A DNA stretch of 64,000 nt from Isoetes taiwanensis. Its lineage: Eukaryota; Streptophyta; Lycopodiopsida; Isoetales; Isoetaceae. Each line of letters begins with the position of its first letter. The stretch's first letter is position 1. Shown in pieces: positions 1 to 12,581 of the stretch. Location: contig JAJEKV010000101.1 of assembly GCA_021234155.1 (NCBI GenBank), forward strand, positions 2,011,354-2,075,353, given 5' to 3'. The notes beneath the pieces were generated by a model. That model was not told where the DNA came from and did no database searches. It worked only from the letters and a program-made list of their open reading frames with translations. The translations under genes and the position numbers were made by a program.

Positions 1-2
1 GG

Positions 3-642
3 CAAACTAATTCAGATGACACAAATCGTGCATTGATAGATTATTGGAAGAAGGTGATCAACTTGTTGGATGAGGTAGACACATCCTCCGAAGAGCTGAA
101 AGAAGGGTGGTTCCCTAAAAGTAAGTGGAAAACATTAGCCGGTGTGCGACGAAGATGATGGTACCATTAGTAGCATTGTGAAGGCATATGCTCCTCCTCA
201 ATCGATAAACACTATGTTGGTCCTAAGAAGGATAGGCCAAAATATCTAGGCATGGATTCTTATGAACCTTCTAATTGACGTGGAGTGCAAACCAATTTGT
301 AGTAGTAAAACCAGCAGATCTAGAGACCTATCCGGTGTGGTTGGGATGGACTATCTGGGATATTTGCAAAGAAGAAGGTGATGTTAACTTCAATAAGGTC
401 TTGCGTGGAATGGTGGTGTCCAAGACATCGGTTGAGTAATGTCACCGATAAAGAAAGATATTGATTGTTGGACAAAGAGGTGGAGGAGAAATCCAAGTGA
501 TCCTGATCTTTGGCTAGACATTGAAACCGTATTGTACTCGTGGACTCCAAAAACTATTCCTAGTAAAACAGCGAGAGTTACAATACCTCAGGATGTAAGG
601 AATAAGGTTCTCATATCCTTGGGGATGCTAGTGGAAAAATGA
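3..642 (+). pseudogene. Degenerate coding-like fragment at left window edge
   Basis: Three short open stretches in different frames read as protein-like. The first (3-158) has a Lys/Glu-rich run and ends at a stop. The second lies around 316-440. The third (439-642) starts MSPIKKDIDCWTKRWRRNPS and ends LISLGMLVEK. The codon pattern and charged composition look coding, but stops and frame changes separate the pieces, and the upstream part lies outside the window. I do not recognise the family. It could be a decayed retrotransposon polyprotein or the end of a host gene. Function cannot be stated. Confidence 0.25.
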
Positions 643-2796
643 AAAACAATTACTATGTATCTTTTCTACAGTTAATAAAACTTGTGTACTACTTGAGTTC
701 CATGATATATGATTTTGTAATTTGAAGTTAAGGTGTGAGTTTATATTCCCGTGTGTGATTATATGTTAACGTCTATTCTAGTCTAAGGGCAACAAAGTTA
801 CTAAAAAAGTGAATTTAACAAAGTTACTAAAAAAGTGCAATATAAAATTTATCCCAAAATTAAGACATAATCCCAATTTAATTGAATGATGGTTATATCC
901 TTATCAAAATATTTTTGAGATATACTGGTCAGCATTTGCATTTATTTTGTGAGAACCGGCTTGTCTTCTATTGAAGCCTCCACCTGTTCATGCTATACAG
1001 GCAATACTGCCATCTGCTTGTATCTGCTTTCACACATTCATACTTTGCATCTATTCATCATTTTTTTCTTCTCTACAATGGCTACAAGACCAGCCCCATC
1101 AGATCTTATTCTGTGGGCATGCATGCACAGATCGCAGGTCATAAGCCGCACATGAACCCTACATACGCTTCTGCCATATCATATTTCAAGAGCTAAGAGC
1201 TTTTTTGAGAAATTCGACCCAATAAGCTTTAATTTTTAGGCATATTTAATTTTTACATATCTTTTTGCGAAGCTATGATATTATCCACGAAAATCTTGAA
1301 TCATAAAGAATGGCTGCATGCCAGCATTTGCTTTTCAGGTCCAAAAGCATTTTAACCCTAGATTATGCATTTAATTCTTCGGGCCTTTAGTAGCCAAAAT
1401 ATTTCAATGTCCTATAGATCATTTTCTTTAGATATTAAACTTTGGCATATCATGCCTAAGCCTTACCATTCTCCATAGCATGTAATACCATTCTTCAATT
1501 AATCCATAGTTCTTTCCCTGGGTTTTTGTCTTGCATATTGCTCAAATCACCTGCATGTTTGCATGTTCGATATTTCTTAGCACATAATGCTCTACTTGAG
1601 TTAACTCATATGTCCTTCCCAATATGTTGGTTTTGCCTTATGTAGGCATAGGCACCAGACACAAGCGTATACCCAGCACAAACTTGGTTTGCATTTTTTA
1701 ACACTTGTTAATACATGTTCATGTACATAACATAAAAAAAAAAAAAAAAAAAAAAACTTTAAGACCTGTACTGTCCAACAGTCCAGACCTCTATCTAAGT
1801 ACAGTCTTTGCAAGAAAATACTTAGAACCAATTAGCAGCCCAAGACTGAACCAGGTACATTTTCAGTCAAGGCCTTGACACGGAACCATGCTATGCCAAA
1901 TGGTAACAGTACTTAATATATTTTGATCAGATATGTATAATACAATCACTCAAACCCTATTAAAAACATCTCCAAGTTGTACCTTTGTAATCTGCATGTA
2001 TTTATGAAAATATTCTTACAAAAACAGTCGGTTCCAAATAGATATTAAATCAGAAAACAAGTATGACTTTTTGGTAACATAATCTTCAAGATATCCATCA
2101 CATAAGTCTTCATGTCACATTGACTTAGGTAGAATACATAAACAAGTAGCAAGGAAGCCTGTTACCTGCATCCACAAACAAATAACAAGCATTAGAATGG
2201 TTGTAATTGAGCGGGATAGCAGGTGTCATGGGCTTCCTTGAGGTTATCCCCCTTCACCTTGCTATTATTCAATTGCAAAACATCAAAACTATACTGCCAG
2301 CATCCTAAATCTGATAGCCTTATAACTCAATGTCATTGCTACCATTATTTAGATTAAAGATGCTTGAAATTTAAACAATTTTCATATCTACTCACTGTTT
2401 AAATAGCAAACTAGGCAGAACCTTATTAATCTACATGTATCAGCAGATCATAGGGGCTGTTTCACATCAATAGGTCAGATATGTAAAAGCAGAAATTATT
2501 TCAGATCTGTCAGTAATACATATAAAAGCAGAAGAAATTTCAGATCAAGAGATCATGGCTGCAGAAACTTTTAGATCTACATTATGCATTTACATCATCC
2601 ATTAATATCATAGATAAATGTTAGTACATCATAGTGGTTAAATTCATCAAAAGTAGAACCCATCTAGGTTCAATTAATAGATCTACAATTATATTCTAAG
2701 CCATAGCTGCTTACTTGATCAAAATGAGAAGATATCTAGATTTAGTGCTAGACAAGCGTTTAAACATAATATCCAGATTATTATATGAGCAATCTT
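643..2796. other. AT-rich gene-free stretch
   Basis: No convincing coding region, RNA gene or transposon terminus was seen. An uninterrupted run of 23 A lies at 1734-1756 and may be an old retroposon tail or a simple repeat. On the minus strand a plausible acceptor (branch-like CTAAT, then a T-rich tract and GCAG) lies near 2166-2200. It could serve a last exon of the unrecognised gene that begins at 3210. Confidence 0.4.
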
Positions 2797-3210
2797 CTAC
2801 CAGCTATCAGATCTGGTATTAACACAACTAATCCCATAGAAACAACTTAGGAAAACCTTGCAAACCTTAGTTTGACGTGCAGATAATATCGCCTCAGATG
2901 TGTTGGTAGGAATTTCGTTGCTTGTTTCTACATAGACTGACTTTTCAGTGGCCATATATCCATTTCCACTTTTGTCTGCAATAGAATTTATTTCCATCAC
3001 TTCTTCTTCTGGTCTACCAGCTTGTGCCTTGCTTTTATCATTCATGCCAATAGCCAGACCATCTGCTTTGCAATTGTCTCTCTGAGATTCCTTAACATTA
3101 CCGGCATTACCAACAAAGATTGCCCTTCCTTGCAGAGCTCCTAAATTGGAATATCTTTTTTTGTAGCTGCTCTCCTTCTTCTCCTCGACCAATCTCTTTC
3201 TAGTGGCCAT
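2797..3210 (-). CDS. Unrecognised protein, probable first exon
   Basis: An open frame begins MATRKRLVEEKKESSYKKRY and runs 137 codons. The first third is rich in Lys/Arg (possible nuclear targeting) and the rest is acidic and Ser/Thr-rich, including GRPEEEVMEINSIADKSGNG. The last 22 residues, beginning VCKVFLSC, change composition after LSARQTK, where AAG|GTTTGC could be a weak splice donor, so the true exon may end near 2867. The ATG at 3208-3210 is the first in frame after upstream stops. No domain is recognised and no partner gene is adjacent. It may be a genuine lineage-specific gene or a chance ORF. Confidence 0.35.
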   Translation of the reverse strand: MATRKRLVEEKKESSYKKRYSNLGALQGRAIFVGNAGNVKESQRDNCKADGLAIGMNDKSKAQAGRPEEEVMEINSIADKSGNGYMATEKSVYVETSNEIPTNTSEAILSARQTKVCKVFLSCFYGISCVNTRSDSW

Positions 3211-3627
3211 GTTTAGGTCTCCCTTTTTTCCTTGTCATAATCGGATCAGGGAGCAGCCTAAGGCCGCAAGCAGATGCTACATCACAAATGGGATATGATC
3301 CTTTTATAGAAAAAATAAGGTCTAAAGTTACTGTACCTATTACCGTCATGCCCTTATCCGGCAGTTCGCTCCGTTGCTCAAGACGTGAGCTGGTCTTGAG
3401 CTTTTGCCAAAACCTTATCCACATATCTTTTTCTCGTTTGCCATAAACCCTATTTCCAATAATGCATATTAATATTGCTATTATATTTCCTATCTTGACC
3501 ATTAGTTATAATGGAACATTAATAGTAGGCCTTTTTAATTCCCATGTCCCATGGTCCACCAGGTGAATTTATCTGCATATGCTTTAACAAATAAACAACC
3601 AACTTAAACATCATAAGGTTTTGTAAT

Positions 3628-3638
3628 AAAAAAAAAAA

Positions 3639-3669
<31 letters not shown>

Positions 3670-3678
3670 CACACACAA
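3628..3678. repeat. Microsatellite A28 then (CA)n
   Basis: 28 consecutive A (3628-3655) are followed directly by a CA dinucleotide run to 3678. Confidence 0.95.
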
Positions 3679-3850
3679 TAGGTTGCGAACACCCACATCC
3701 TATTTGAGCACAAGACAATGCCACTGCCCCGGGTGAGAGGGGCATACCCAGACCTAGTCCACACTCAATGACCGATTGTAAGCCTAGCATACTATAGGGG
3801 CTCCAGTAATATACGCAGCAAGGCCCCACCTCCACATTACCATTGTGTTC
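3628..3850 (-). mobile_element. Possible tRNA-derived SINE with poly(T)/(TG) tail
   Basis: Read on the minus strand, about 170 bases containing box-A-like GGCAGTGGCATTGTC and box-B-like GTGTTCGCAACC are followed by (TG)n at 3656-3678 and then 28 T (the + strand A run 3628-3655). The order of pol III boxes followed by a simple tail is the usual SINE architecture. No target duplication was identified, so the ends are approximate. Confidence 0.3.
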
Positions 3851-5517
3851 ATTGTCTGGTGCTCAATAGCATAGCATATACAACCAGGTGGGCTCTATGC
3901 ACAGGCCGCACTTATTGGGATTTATGGGGATTCTAGCTAGAAACATCTATAATCCTAGCTTTTAGATCTGTACCCCCCCATTTTCCCACAAGACAAGAGG
4001 TGCAGCATAGAACTACCATACATCCATTCATAACCTCAAACTAAGATTCAATATAAGATTTAACATCCATCTATTCAAACAAGGGTTAGTTCCTACCTAA
4101 AAATTCAAGCTATCTAATCTACTAACCGGTTTCCTGGCTTGAGTTGTTGTCTCAAAGGGTCCCCATCTTCTAGGTGAGTATGGATGCTTCACCTCCTCCA
4201 AGCTTCCCCAAATTGATTTGGGGCAAATTGGGGATGGGTCGCAATTGAGATGGACTCCATTTAGCAGTTTTCCTCTGTCCAATTGATTTGGGACAACTGG
4301 CAACTATTAATCTAGGTTTCATTAATAATTAACTTACCATCAAAAACTTTCTAGTCTAGCATAGTTAGCTATTAATTAATACTTATACTTATCTCTAAGA
4401 TATAATTATCATAGGGTAGATTCTAGAATGTTCTATAATTGGACATTAAAATTTAGATATTTCAATAGTGCGTATAGTATAATGGAAGCTACTAGATTGT
4501 TCTATGTTTAGAATTGACTAGTGTAAGAACCAAAATATTTTCGAAGAGTGCAGGTGCTTCTGGAAGGTCTCAATTCTTCTAGAGGACCCGATTGGGCGTT
4601 CGGTTTCTTCTAGATACTTCGGCCACAGATTCTTCTGGATGGATCTAGAGTTTTCTTTGTTTTTATATAAAGAGGAGCAGCAGGCATTTGTCCAATCAAA
4701 ATTGGAGTTAACGTTGGTTATAGCTAGACGAATTATAAGAAGCAAAGGTTATTCTAGAAAGGGCTTCGGCAAGACTGGAAGGAATAGAAGCTAGAAGCTT
4801 TAAGCTTTGCTAGTCTGCTGCAGAAAAGCAAGGCTTGCACTACTCCTATTCTACTCAATAGCAGTGAATTGATTCGGCAGGAGTAGCAGATTCCTTGGAG
4901 AATAGGTTTGCCTGGAAAGCTATTGAAACGGACCTAGCCCCTTAGACTAGGCTGTTGCATATTCATAAGACTTATAGATACATCCCAATATTAATACTCT
5001 CATTCATAAGATAATTTCGTACAAGACCAAACTTCTCTGAGTCTTGGCATACTACAACTCCTATAGCTCAACAGGTCACTCCGAATTCTCCTCCTTATAG
5101 GTCACTGAGGATGACTCGGGAAAATGCTCTGCTCGTGCAACTTCATGCCCAGTCTCTCCCTCTGAATACCGCATTCTCAGCTCAGGACGTACCCTCTTAA
5201 AACATACACAGACAATATAAGGGGGTTAGTCCACAAGGACTAAGTGGGGAGGAAACATTTCGGGAACCTTCACAACATCAAAATCCCACATATAACATCA
5301 CCCACAAAGTAATCTAGCATATCCATAAAAGATAAAAACAACAATAATTTTACCTGCTCCACTATGCCCTGCATTAGTTAGAACTCAGACTACAAGCAGG
5401 TTTACATTCACATCAACCTTCTGTATGTATGCACATATGCCAAGCGTAATCCTTGGGTTGCGACCCCAAGGAGACCACTCTCGCCATCTGTACGTACAGG
5501 GTTTAACTCATCCGTCA
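3851..5517. other. Gene-free stretch, possible LTR remnant
   Basis: No coding region is supported. Around 4511 a TGTAAGAACC start is followed by a TATATAAAGAGGAG box at 4666-4679, which together resemble a plant retrotransposon LTR with its promoter. No matching second LTR, terminal CA or target duplication was found, so this remains a weak suggestion. Confidence 0.3.
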
Positions 5518-5662
5518 GGCCATCTGGCTCGGATGCGGAGTTACATGGCCACCCCACCCCTCCGAAGGTGGGCCGTAAATGCAACGTGCCATCCGTCTAG
5601 CCATCTAGAACGGATGCGGAGTCTCACGGCCACCCCACCCCTCCGAAGGTGGCCGTTTGCAA
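5518..5662. repeat. Two-copy direct repeat, about 80-bp period
   Basis: The block CGGATGCGGAGT followed by GGCCACCCCACCCCTCCGA and AGGTGG occurs twice, at about 5532-5572 and 5614-5655, each preceded by a CCATCTGG/CCATCTAG variant. It is a local GC-rich tandem duplication with few differences. Confidence 0.8.
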
Positions 5663-8408
5663 GATGCAACATCATCCATCATGACTTTACAAGATAGAAT
5701 ATCACCAATAACCTTACATATTGATCCAATACGAGATATCATAGAATCCTCATGCATCTTACTTCCAAGAATAGCCACAGAGCAATGCAATACAATAGAA
5801 TGAGATTCATCAAGATATTTCATAACCAAGTGACCACATCTCATTGCACATCTCAAAGCAAGAACATGAACTCTCTTAACATATAAGCAACCATAACTTT
5901 CATGTAATATCTTAATCAAACTAATGTCTAGAGATAATGACATTCATTCTACCTCATCATGACGTCTAATACCACAAGATGGTCCTTACCATATCCATAG
6001 GAAAAGAGATCACAACACCCATGCGCCATCTATTCTAGCATCATAGAATCCACATGCTACTCTAACAAAATACTGGCGGTATACCTTCCACAAGATACAG
6101 TTATCAAGCTAGCCTCTATTCTTAAAGGTTCCCTGAACTAGGCTACATCCAATGGTACAACCCTGGAGCAAAGAACTCTATGGTCCCACCGTCTAATAAG
6201 ATATCTTAAAAAAGTTCGTAAGAGTCTTCATACTCAATTCACATACTAGCTATCTAGGCGCACAAATAAACACATGCCACATTGGCCAGCATACAGGTCA
6301 AGATAGATAGGTTATCAACAATGCCATGGAGATACATACACAACAAGCCCTCCCACCAATAAAAGGCATGGCACAATAATTTTGGGCTGCCCCCTAAGTA
6401 TAACCTAAAGCTATGTTCAATAGCTTAGAATATAGCAACTTATCTCGATTTAGCCATTTAGCCATTTGTTTTTTCCAAGCATTATGGGTTAGGTTTGTGA
6501 GGTTAAATCCCAGCCGTGGATCTGGAGCATATCCTGGGTGCGATGCCAGATCAGTGGCCAACATCTTTTTGGAGAAAAAATGGCTTGCCATTTCCTAAGG
6601 TCTCCATAAAAAAAAGGCTTGCCATTTAGACCATGCATATCCCGGATAGGCAGACCATGCAGACCGGCAGAGCAATCACATGGGATCCATGAACAGGAGA
6701 CCCAGATCTCCCTACTCTCCCCTGCGCTGCTAAAAAATATCATGGATATTTTTATCATCGGCTCCTGCCCCCGCCCACCTACGCTCTCCAAAAATTACGA
6801 TTAAGCCCCGCCCACCTTGCCGATTACGGTCCACGTATACGGAATTAGGCCTCCCAAAGCTATTGCAATTGTCCCTGCGCTTTGCACTGCTCAATTATAT
6901 TTTTGGAGCGTATGATTGTTTTTATGATAGCAGTATGATTACGGTCGCCCCTGCCCCTGCTTCTGCTCTGCTCGACCATGCACTGCTCCCCCAATCAATC
7001 CTGCAATCAATCCAAAATTTCGACATGCTTGAATCAATCCTGCTGCCAAAATCAATCTTGCACAACTTCTTCTTCATCAATCATCTTCTTGCACGGCTGT
7101 TTACACCATAGCCATGGCTTCATCGCCATAGCGCTCTGCTCTCTGTTCCTTGTTTACACCATAGCCATAGCTTCATAGCCATAGCTTCATCGCCATACCT
7201 CCCTAACTTACCTCTGTGCTTCCGCCTCTGCTCCGCTACCCAGCCTCTGTGCTCCGCAACAAAGCAACAAAGCAGCAAAGCAAAGCAACAAAGGAAAGCA
7301 ACAAAGCAGCAAAGCAACAAAGCAGCAGGTCGTCTCTTGGCTTCAACAATGGCCCTGCAAAAACAGAGAGCCCAGCCTCGAAAAAGGAAGTAGCGTGAAA
7401 CGCTATCCACGCCCTACAATTTAGCATCAAAAATAGCCAACAATAAACTTGCACACACATTAAAATTAGAAATTACACCACTAAATGCAAATAAGCTGCT
7501 CAAACATGCCAAAATATACCCTTTTTCATACAATACGACATCAAAATCATAGTCCTAACCACTGTTTCCCAAATACGAAACAAAAATCGCAGAAGTTTAT
7601 CTCGATTATGGTTCATTTTACTAGTTAACTTGTTTACTACTGGACATAAACATGCTTCTGACTAAGCTCATAAGGTCCTCTGGCTCCACTATGGCCAGAA
7701 GCTCTCATGCCGCTCAAGACCTCTCTTCCCTCGGCATCACACATTTGACATTTACCAATGATTCCCTTAGCTATACTAATATTCCATTCAATTCCCTACT
7801 TCTCTTCCCTATCTTTTCTATAAATTCTACCAAGCGACCCAAGCCATGGAAAAACCCTATGTACTTGTACAAACATTCCGTGTCAGAGACTAGCAAGACA
7901 GATAGTTTCATACAACTGTACTAGTTTACCAAATTCCAAGCATGGCATATGATTAAGTTTCTCAAGAGGAGCGTTCAAGGTTCCCGGCTAGCTAGGATTT
8001 CGCCATCATAAGATTTATTGCCTAACAAGGTTTATTGATGGTAGGAACTCCAAGACTCAACTTAAGGCCCTAAGGCTTTAACTAGTTTTAATAGCTTAGA
8101 ACGTGTTGATAAATGATTTAATATGGTTCAAACCTTAAACACTAATTTAATATCTATGTATGGGGATACCGGACCTTGGTATCCCCCTTAAACAAGTTAC
8201 AGTAACAGGAAGAGCAACGGCAACCAAGGCGGCCAGCTCCCACCTCCTCCAACGTGCTCTCTTCTTTCACAAAAAGCAGGCCTTGGCATCGAATTGGATT
8301 TACATACCTTAAGACAGAGCATGAAACTAAGATCAGCAATCCGAGGTCGGCAGACAGAAGGACAAAGTTTCCATGAGATAAGAATGGTTTCCTGCAGCCA
8401 CAGGGCCG
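5663..8408. other. Gene-free stretch with simple repeats
   Basis: No gene is supported. Simple-sequence patches include CCATAGC/TTCATCGCCATA repeats at about 7108-7198 and an AAGCAACAAAGCAGC array at 7258-7330. The segment about 7490-7570 is similar to 36224-36305 (both contain AATAAGCTGCTCAAAC-like starts and a CAACCACTG-like end), so it belongs to a dispersed repeat family. Confidence 0.4.
7258..7330. repeat. AAGCAACAAAGCAGC-type simple repeat
   Basis: Alternating AAGCAACA and AAGCAGCA units run for about 70 bases. They create long spurious open frames on both strands (poly Cys/Ala/Leu on the minus strand), which I do not call as genes. Confidence 0.85.
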
Positions 8409-8417
8409 ATTTTCTAC
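8409..8417. repeat. 9-bp target-site duplication, left copy
   Basis: ATTTTCTAC immediately outside the left TIR, identical to 15981-15989. Confidence 0.93.
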
Positions 8418-8640
8418 GGGCGCCCGTAAATCGAGTCCGGGATCCGGTGTTTCCGGACATTTTGACCCTGGTGTTTCTGGACGTCCAGAAACACCCCATG
8501 CATGCCCATCCGCCAGTCCATGCATGCATCGATGCCCAGGACGCCCGAGGATGCATGCATCCCGGCCATCTTCAACCGCGCAACAGAACCGCGCGGTTTT
8601 GTGTCCAGAAACACCACTAATATTTTTGAAGGCAGTTGGA
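8418..8640 (+). repeat. MULE left terminal inverted repeat
   Basis: About 220 bases that match the reverse complement of 15762-15980 with small indels. Shared blocks include TAAATCGAGTCCGGGATCCG, GGACATTTTGACC, CCCCATGCATGCCCATCCG, GATGCATGCATCC and CATCTTCAACCGCGCAA. GGTGTTTC/GAAACACC motifs recur in both orientations and are likely transposase-binding sites (inference). Confidence 0.9.
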
Positions 8641-8857
8641 CAGTTGGACGTGACACTTTTTTTGACTTGTAGCTGTGGCAGTGTCCCCTGTACTTGTTTG
8701 TACAGGTGCATTCAATGTATTCCCTGGTGGGGTGTTTCCGGCCCAATTCAAACGGAATTGGGGGATCCATTCTGTTCAGCGGAATTGGGGAACCACAGAA
8801 ACCAGTCCGGCGGGCCTGTTCGAATGATCCATTGGAACGCCTGGGTTCGAGCCAGGC

Positions 8858-11692
8858 ATGGAGGCAGAGGATAATGGCGTCCAGGTAGAGCAGGTAAGGA
8901 TATATAGAGGTTGACATTGGGTTTAGTTTTAGCAGTGTGCCAAATCTTTGTAACTAAGTAATTTTTGTCTTCCAGACTCTTTGGCATCTCCCGGTTCAAG
9001 ATCCCCCCATCGGTGTATTTTCGAGACTGCAATTGCAATGGGAGATAGAGCAGCATTCTGTTGTGCAAGCAACCTACCCTGGACAGCAAACTATTCCAGT
9101 GCATGCATGCTATATCCCCACAAACAGGGTGCAAGATTTCGTGGAAGGGGAGCAGAATTTGCCAGGGTGCAACACCAACTTCAGGAAGCGTGGATCTCGG
9201 GGCAGAGAAGAGGGATCTGCCAAGAAAAGAGTTGACCAAAATGCCCACCTTAAAATAACCAAGTAAGTGAATTGATTTGTCATTCAGTTTCATTTGGATT
9301 CATGGAATTTCAAGTGAAGTAAACCGGGAACTCAGCTGTTATTTCTCAGCTGTTACTTAGCTTTATTCTTGAGACTTATTGCTCAGGTTTGTAACTGAAC
9401 AACTACTTCTTAATTGTAGCTACTGGTGCAGCTATGGCCCTGAAGATTATCGTGAACGATCTCGGGAGGTCAAAGATAAAACAACCCGAGCTCTAATTGC
9501 TGAAGAAAAGAAGAAGAATCCTTCCTACTCAAGGAGGCAGGGGAGAGGAATGAGTATTAGGCGAGGTTGCAGGTGCCACTTTCAGGTGAAGCAGTTGTAT
9601 TTGAGGCCTGAGATATGTAAAATTACATACTATGAGATGAGGCACATTGATAATCAAGAGAAAGTCTGCCATGGATTTGAGGATACCCAATGTGCAAGAA
9701 CAAGGCATGATGTAGCTCCATGGCTATCAAAGAGTAAGAAGGCTTGGGCCTACCAACAGTTGCTCCATAACCACACTCCCCAAGAGGTTTTCCGTCAACA
9801 CGAGGAACAATGGGAGATAGAAAAGAGGATGGATCCCAATGCCCCCAAGAACAGAGATGCATTCTTAGCCATGGATGATTTATATAATTTGTCCATAAGT
9901 AGGGTGTGACGACGTGGATGCTTTGCACAAGAATGTGGCCACAAGTGTTAGGATGTGGGTTGATTTACATCAAGAATATGTGTTCATGTATCGGGAGGGA
10001 GTCCCTTTCACATTGGGCATCATCACACCCTTCAAATGAAGATCCTGTTAGAGCATGGAAGGAGGAATCTTTGTAGCCTTGGATTCAACCTTCAAGACCA
10101 ATGACCACCGCTTTCTGACCTTTATACCTTGCTAGTTTATGACACGCATGGAAATGGTGTTCTGTTGCTTGGGTTCTATCCTCTAGTGCCACGAGGAGGA
10201 CATCCATCCTTGGCTGATTGCAATGAAGAACCGCATACATAGGGAAGACCCAACTTGGGAACACATGCTTCATTGTAGATGATGATGCAGTGAGATCAAT
10301 GCCTTGAAGGATGTTTGGCCGAAACACCAATTCAGTTGTGTATTTGGCATGTTCAAGAAACTGGATGAAGTTGCTTTTAAAAGCACGTGAAGAACAAAAG
10401 AAGGTGAGAGGGAAATGTTTAAGGAACTTCGGTCATATTATGTATGCCACTAAAGTAGATATTGACCCAAGAAGGACTAGTGATTATGTGGAAGCATGCA
10501 CCAAAGAGGCCAAGAAGTTGTTGGATGAATTCAAGGAAAAGTACAAGATGTGGAAGAGGGTTGTGAAGTATATGAACCGAGTTTGGACCAATAACATCAC
10601 ACATTGGATAATTGCCACAAGGATGTATCCACATGCTAACCAAGAGACTAATGTTGGTATAGAGTCCTACCATTGGGCACATGAAGAGGAGATTAGGGGT
10701 ATCCAAGCATGCCTTGAGAGGAAGGAGAATAGATTGGCTCATTTACATACTTACGGGTGTATTACAAACTCACTTGTCCTTTGATAGGTTCATGAAGGAG
10801 TCGGGTTTTAAAACCAACAAGAGGCGAGGAGCACATAGTTGAAACTACGCCATCATAGGTGCTCGAGAAATTCGGATAAATTTGTTAGATGGCTGAACTT
10901 CAAGGAGGGGAGAGCCGAGGTGTGGAGTCAAAACATGGACAATTGGGATGATAACCGAGAGGCTTTGCCTTACTTAGTGGATGTTGCACATGAACATTGG
11001 TCATCATGTGATTGTCCATGGGGTATGAAAGGGAATATGTGCAAGCATCAAGTCAAGGTGATCAGGATGATGTCCAAGTACAAAGAGGAAGACATTCTAA
11101 GGTTTTGTGGTACTCTACATGGTTCTCAGGCTGGCGGGCTGTCCAATCTAAGGTCCTTTGCCGAGGCATATGATGACACCATGCCTTCTTGGGAAGAGGG
11201 GCCATGCACAGGAGTTGCATCCGATGATGAAGAATTGGATTGTACAATTGGGGCTGGTTTGAGTGAAAAGCCCAAGGTGTTAGAGAGCATAGAGGAGACA
11301 ATGGCAGGTCTCAAGGAGACCATTGCTAGTAGCCCCCAGGTATGGAATGAAGCTAGGTTCCTTTTAGCTGAACTTAGCAATAAGCTGGCAAGGCTAAGTG
11401 AAAGTAGAAATGTCAATTTCATGGCACCGCGTCTATCCATGGTACAAGACTTCAATGGGAACACCATTGCTAGACCAGTACCTTTCGTGGAGAGCCACAA
11501 GAAGAGGAAGAAGAGGAGTTCACTTAGCGTTTTCTCGAAGGAATGCGAAGATCATATCACACGATGTGAAGGTATTGCAATAATTCTAACACTCTCTTTG
11601 AAAATATTTCCTCTACTTGCGGATAGTAATGTTAAATGGTAAATGCCATGTTGCTCTTAGGTGATGGTGGAGGCAATGCCAAGGAGGTCTGA
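8858..11692 (+). pseudogene. MULE transposase (zinc-binding N-term, DDE core, SWIM finger), broken
   Basis: The start ATG is at 8858. Exon 1 is 8858-8893 (donor CAG|GTAAGG), exon 2 is 8976-9262 (acceptor TTCCAG, donor AA|GTAAGT), and exon 3 begins at 9420; the reading phase is kept across both introns. Exon 3 carries a Cys/His zinc-binding region (GCRCHFQVKQLYLR, then MRHIDNQEKVCHG), as in FAR1/MULE proteins. The frame breaks near 9904. The DDE core continues in shifting frames: ALDSTFKTND (first Asp, about 10077-10107), IVDDDAV (second Asp, about 10275), LCIWHV (C-x-W-H, about 10334) and TNVGIESYH (catalytic Glu, about 10652). The SWIM finger CDCPWGMKGNMCKH lies at about 11013-11055. A last intron (donor 11572, acceptor 11660) gives a terminal exon 11661-11692. 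At least four lesions imply a dead copy. Confidence 0.85.
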
Positions 11693-11927
11693 TCATGGAT
11701 GCTGCAGTTAGCATAAAGGGGTACATTGGTTGAATATTGCGCTATTAAGAGCATTAGTCGTATGTGTGCTCCATCTTTTGATGACCGATAATTTGAAAGA
11801 TTTGTAGTTGCTCCTTTTCGGATACATATGGATTTTCAATCCAATGTTCTTTATTAAAGTAATCTTGCTGTTAAGTAACATATGTTAAGTAACCATGCTT
11901 ATGTCGTAAACACACCAATCGACTTGG

Positions 11928-12262
11928 CCAGAAACACCATTGGCTAGGCCAGAAACACCAATCAATTTGGCAAGAAACACCATATGGCTGGGAAGACCAT
12001 CCTATTGGGAAACACCATTGGCTAGGCGGAAACACCACCCTAATGTCGGATACACCATATGGCTGGGAAACACCAACAAACCTGTCCGGAAACACCATAT
12101 GGCTGGCCGAAAACACCACCCTAATGTCCGAAAACCATATGGGTGGCCAGAAACACCACCCTAATGTCCGAAACACCATATGGCTGGCCAGAAACACCAC
12201 CCTAATGTCCAGAAACACCATATGGCTGGCCACCCAAATGGCAAGAAACACCACTACCTTAA
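11928..12262. repeat. Minisatellite of about 20-bp GAAACACC units (array 1)
   Basis: About 16 units of roughly 20-21 bases alternate between AGAAACACCATATGGCTGGC and AGAAACACCACCCTAATGTC types, giving a higher-order 41-base period. The array lies between the 3-prime ends of the two convergent MULE genes. The string GTCCGGAAACACC at about 12085 is exactly the complement of GGTGTTTCCGGAC in the left TIR, so the array appears to be an amplification of a TIR motif. Confidence 0.9.
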
Positions 12263-12512
12263 ACAACCCTTCAATGTTTTGCATGTTGTGCTCTTGCAGC
12301 CATCTAATGCTAGTGAGAGATGAATTTAAAAAAACCAAGAAATAGTATTGCATGCAAACAACTTACTCGACTACTTCTCGGGCCACATCCGTGAGAATGA
12401 TATCTCATCATAGAATCAAAATGCAACAAAGGGGGTGTGGCACTCCAAGTGACTTACATATTTCCCAATCACTAAACAATACGGTAAAGGGCTCCAATGG
12501 TGGCTGCGATAT

Positions 12513-12558
12513 TTTAAATGTAAATAAATGGACGAAGTATTTTAAATGTAAATAAATG
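12513..12558. repeat. 23-base tandem duplication
   Basis: TATTTTAAATGTAAATAAAT occurs twice in succession, separated by GGACGAAG. Confidence 0.8.
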
Positions 12559-12581
12559 TCATCATGCCAATAATAACTTAC

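Noticed and set aside
4511-5040. Solo LTR beginning TGTAAGAACC with a TATA box
   Set aside because: No matching terminal CA plus 5-bp target duplication could be found, so only mentioned as a weak possibility.
7120-7460. Cys/Leu-rich membrane-like protein on the minus strand
   Set aside because: Arises from the AAGCAACA/AAGCAGCA simple repeat in alternative frames.
8154-8917. Several 100-185 codon frames around the MULE left end
   Set aside because: They cross the TIR and the target-site boundary and have no domain; the real transposase exons lie in another frame from 8858.
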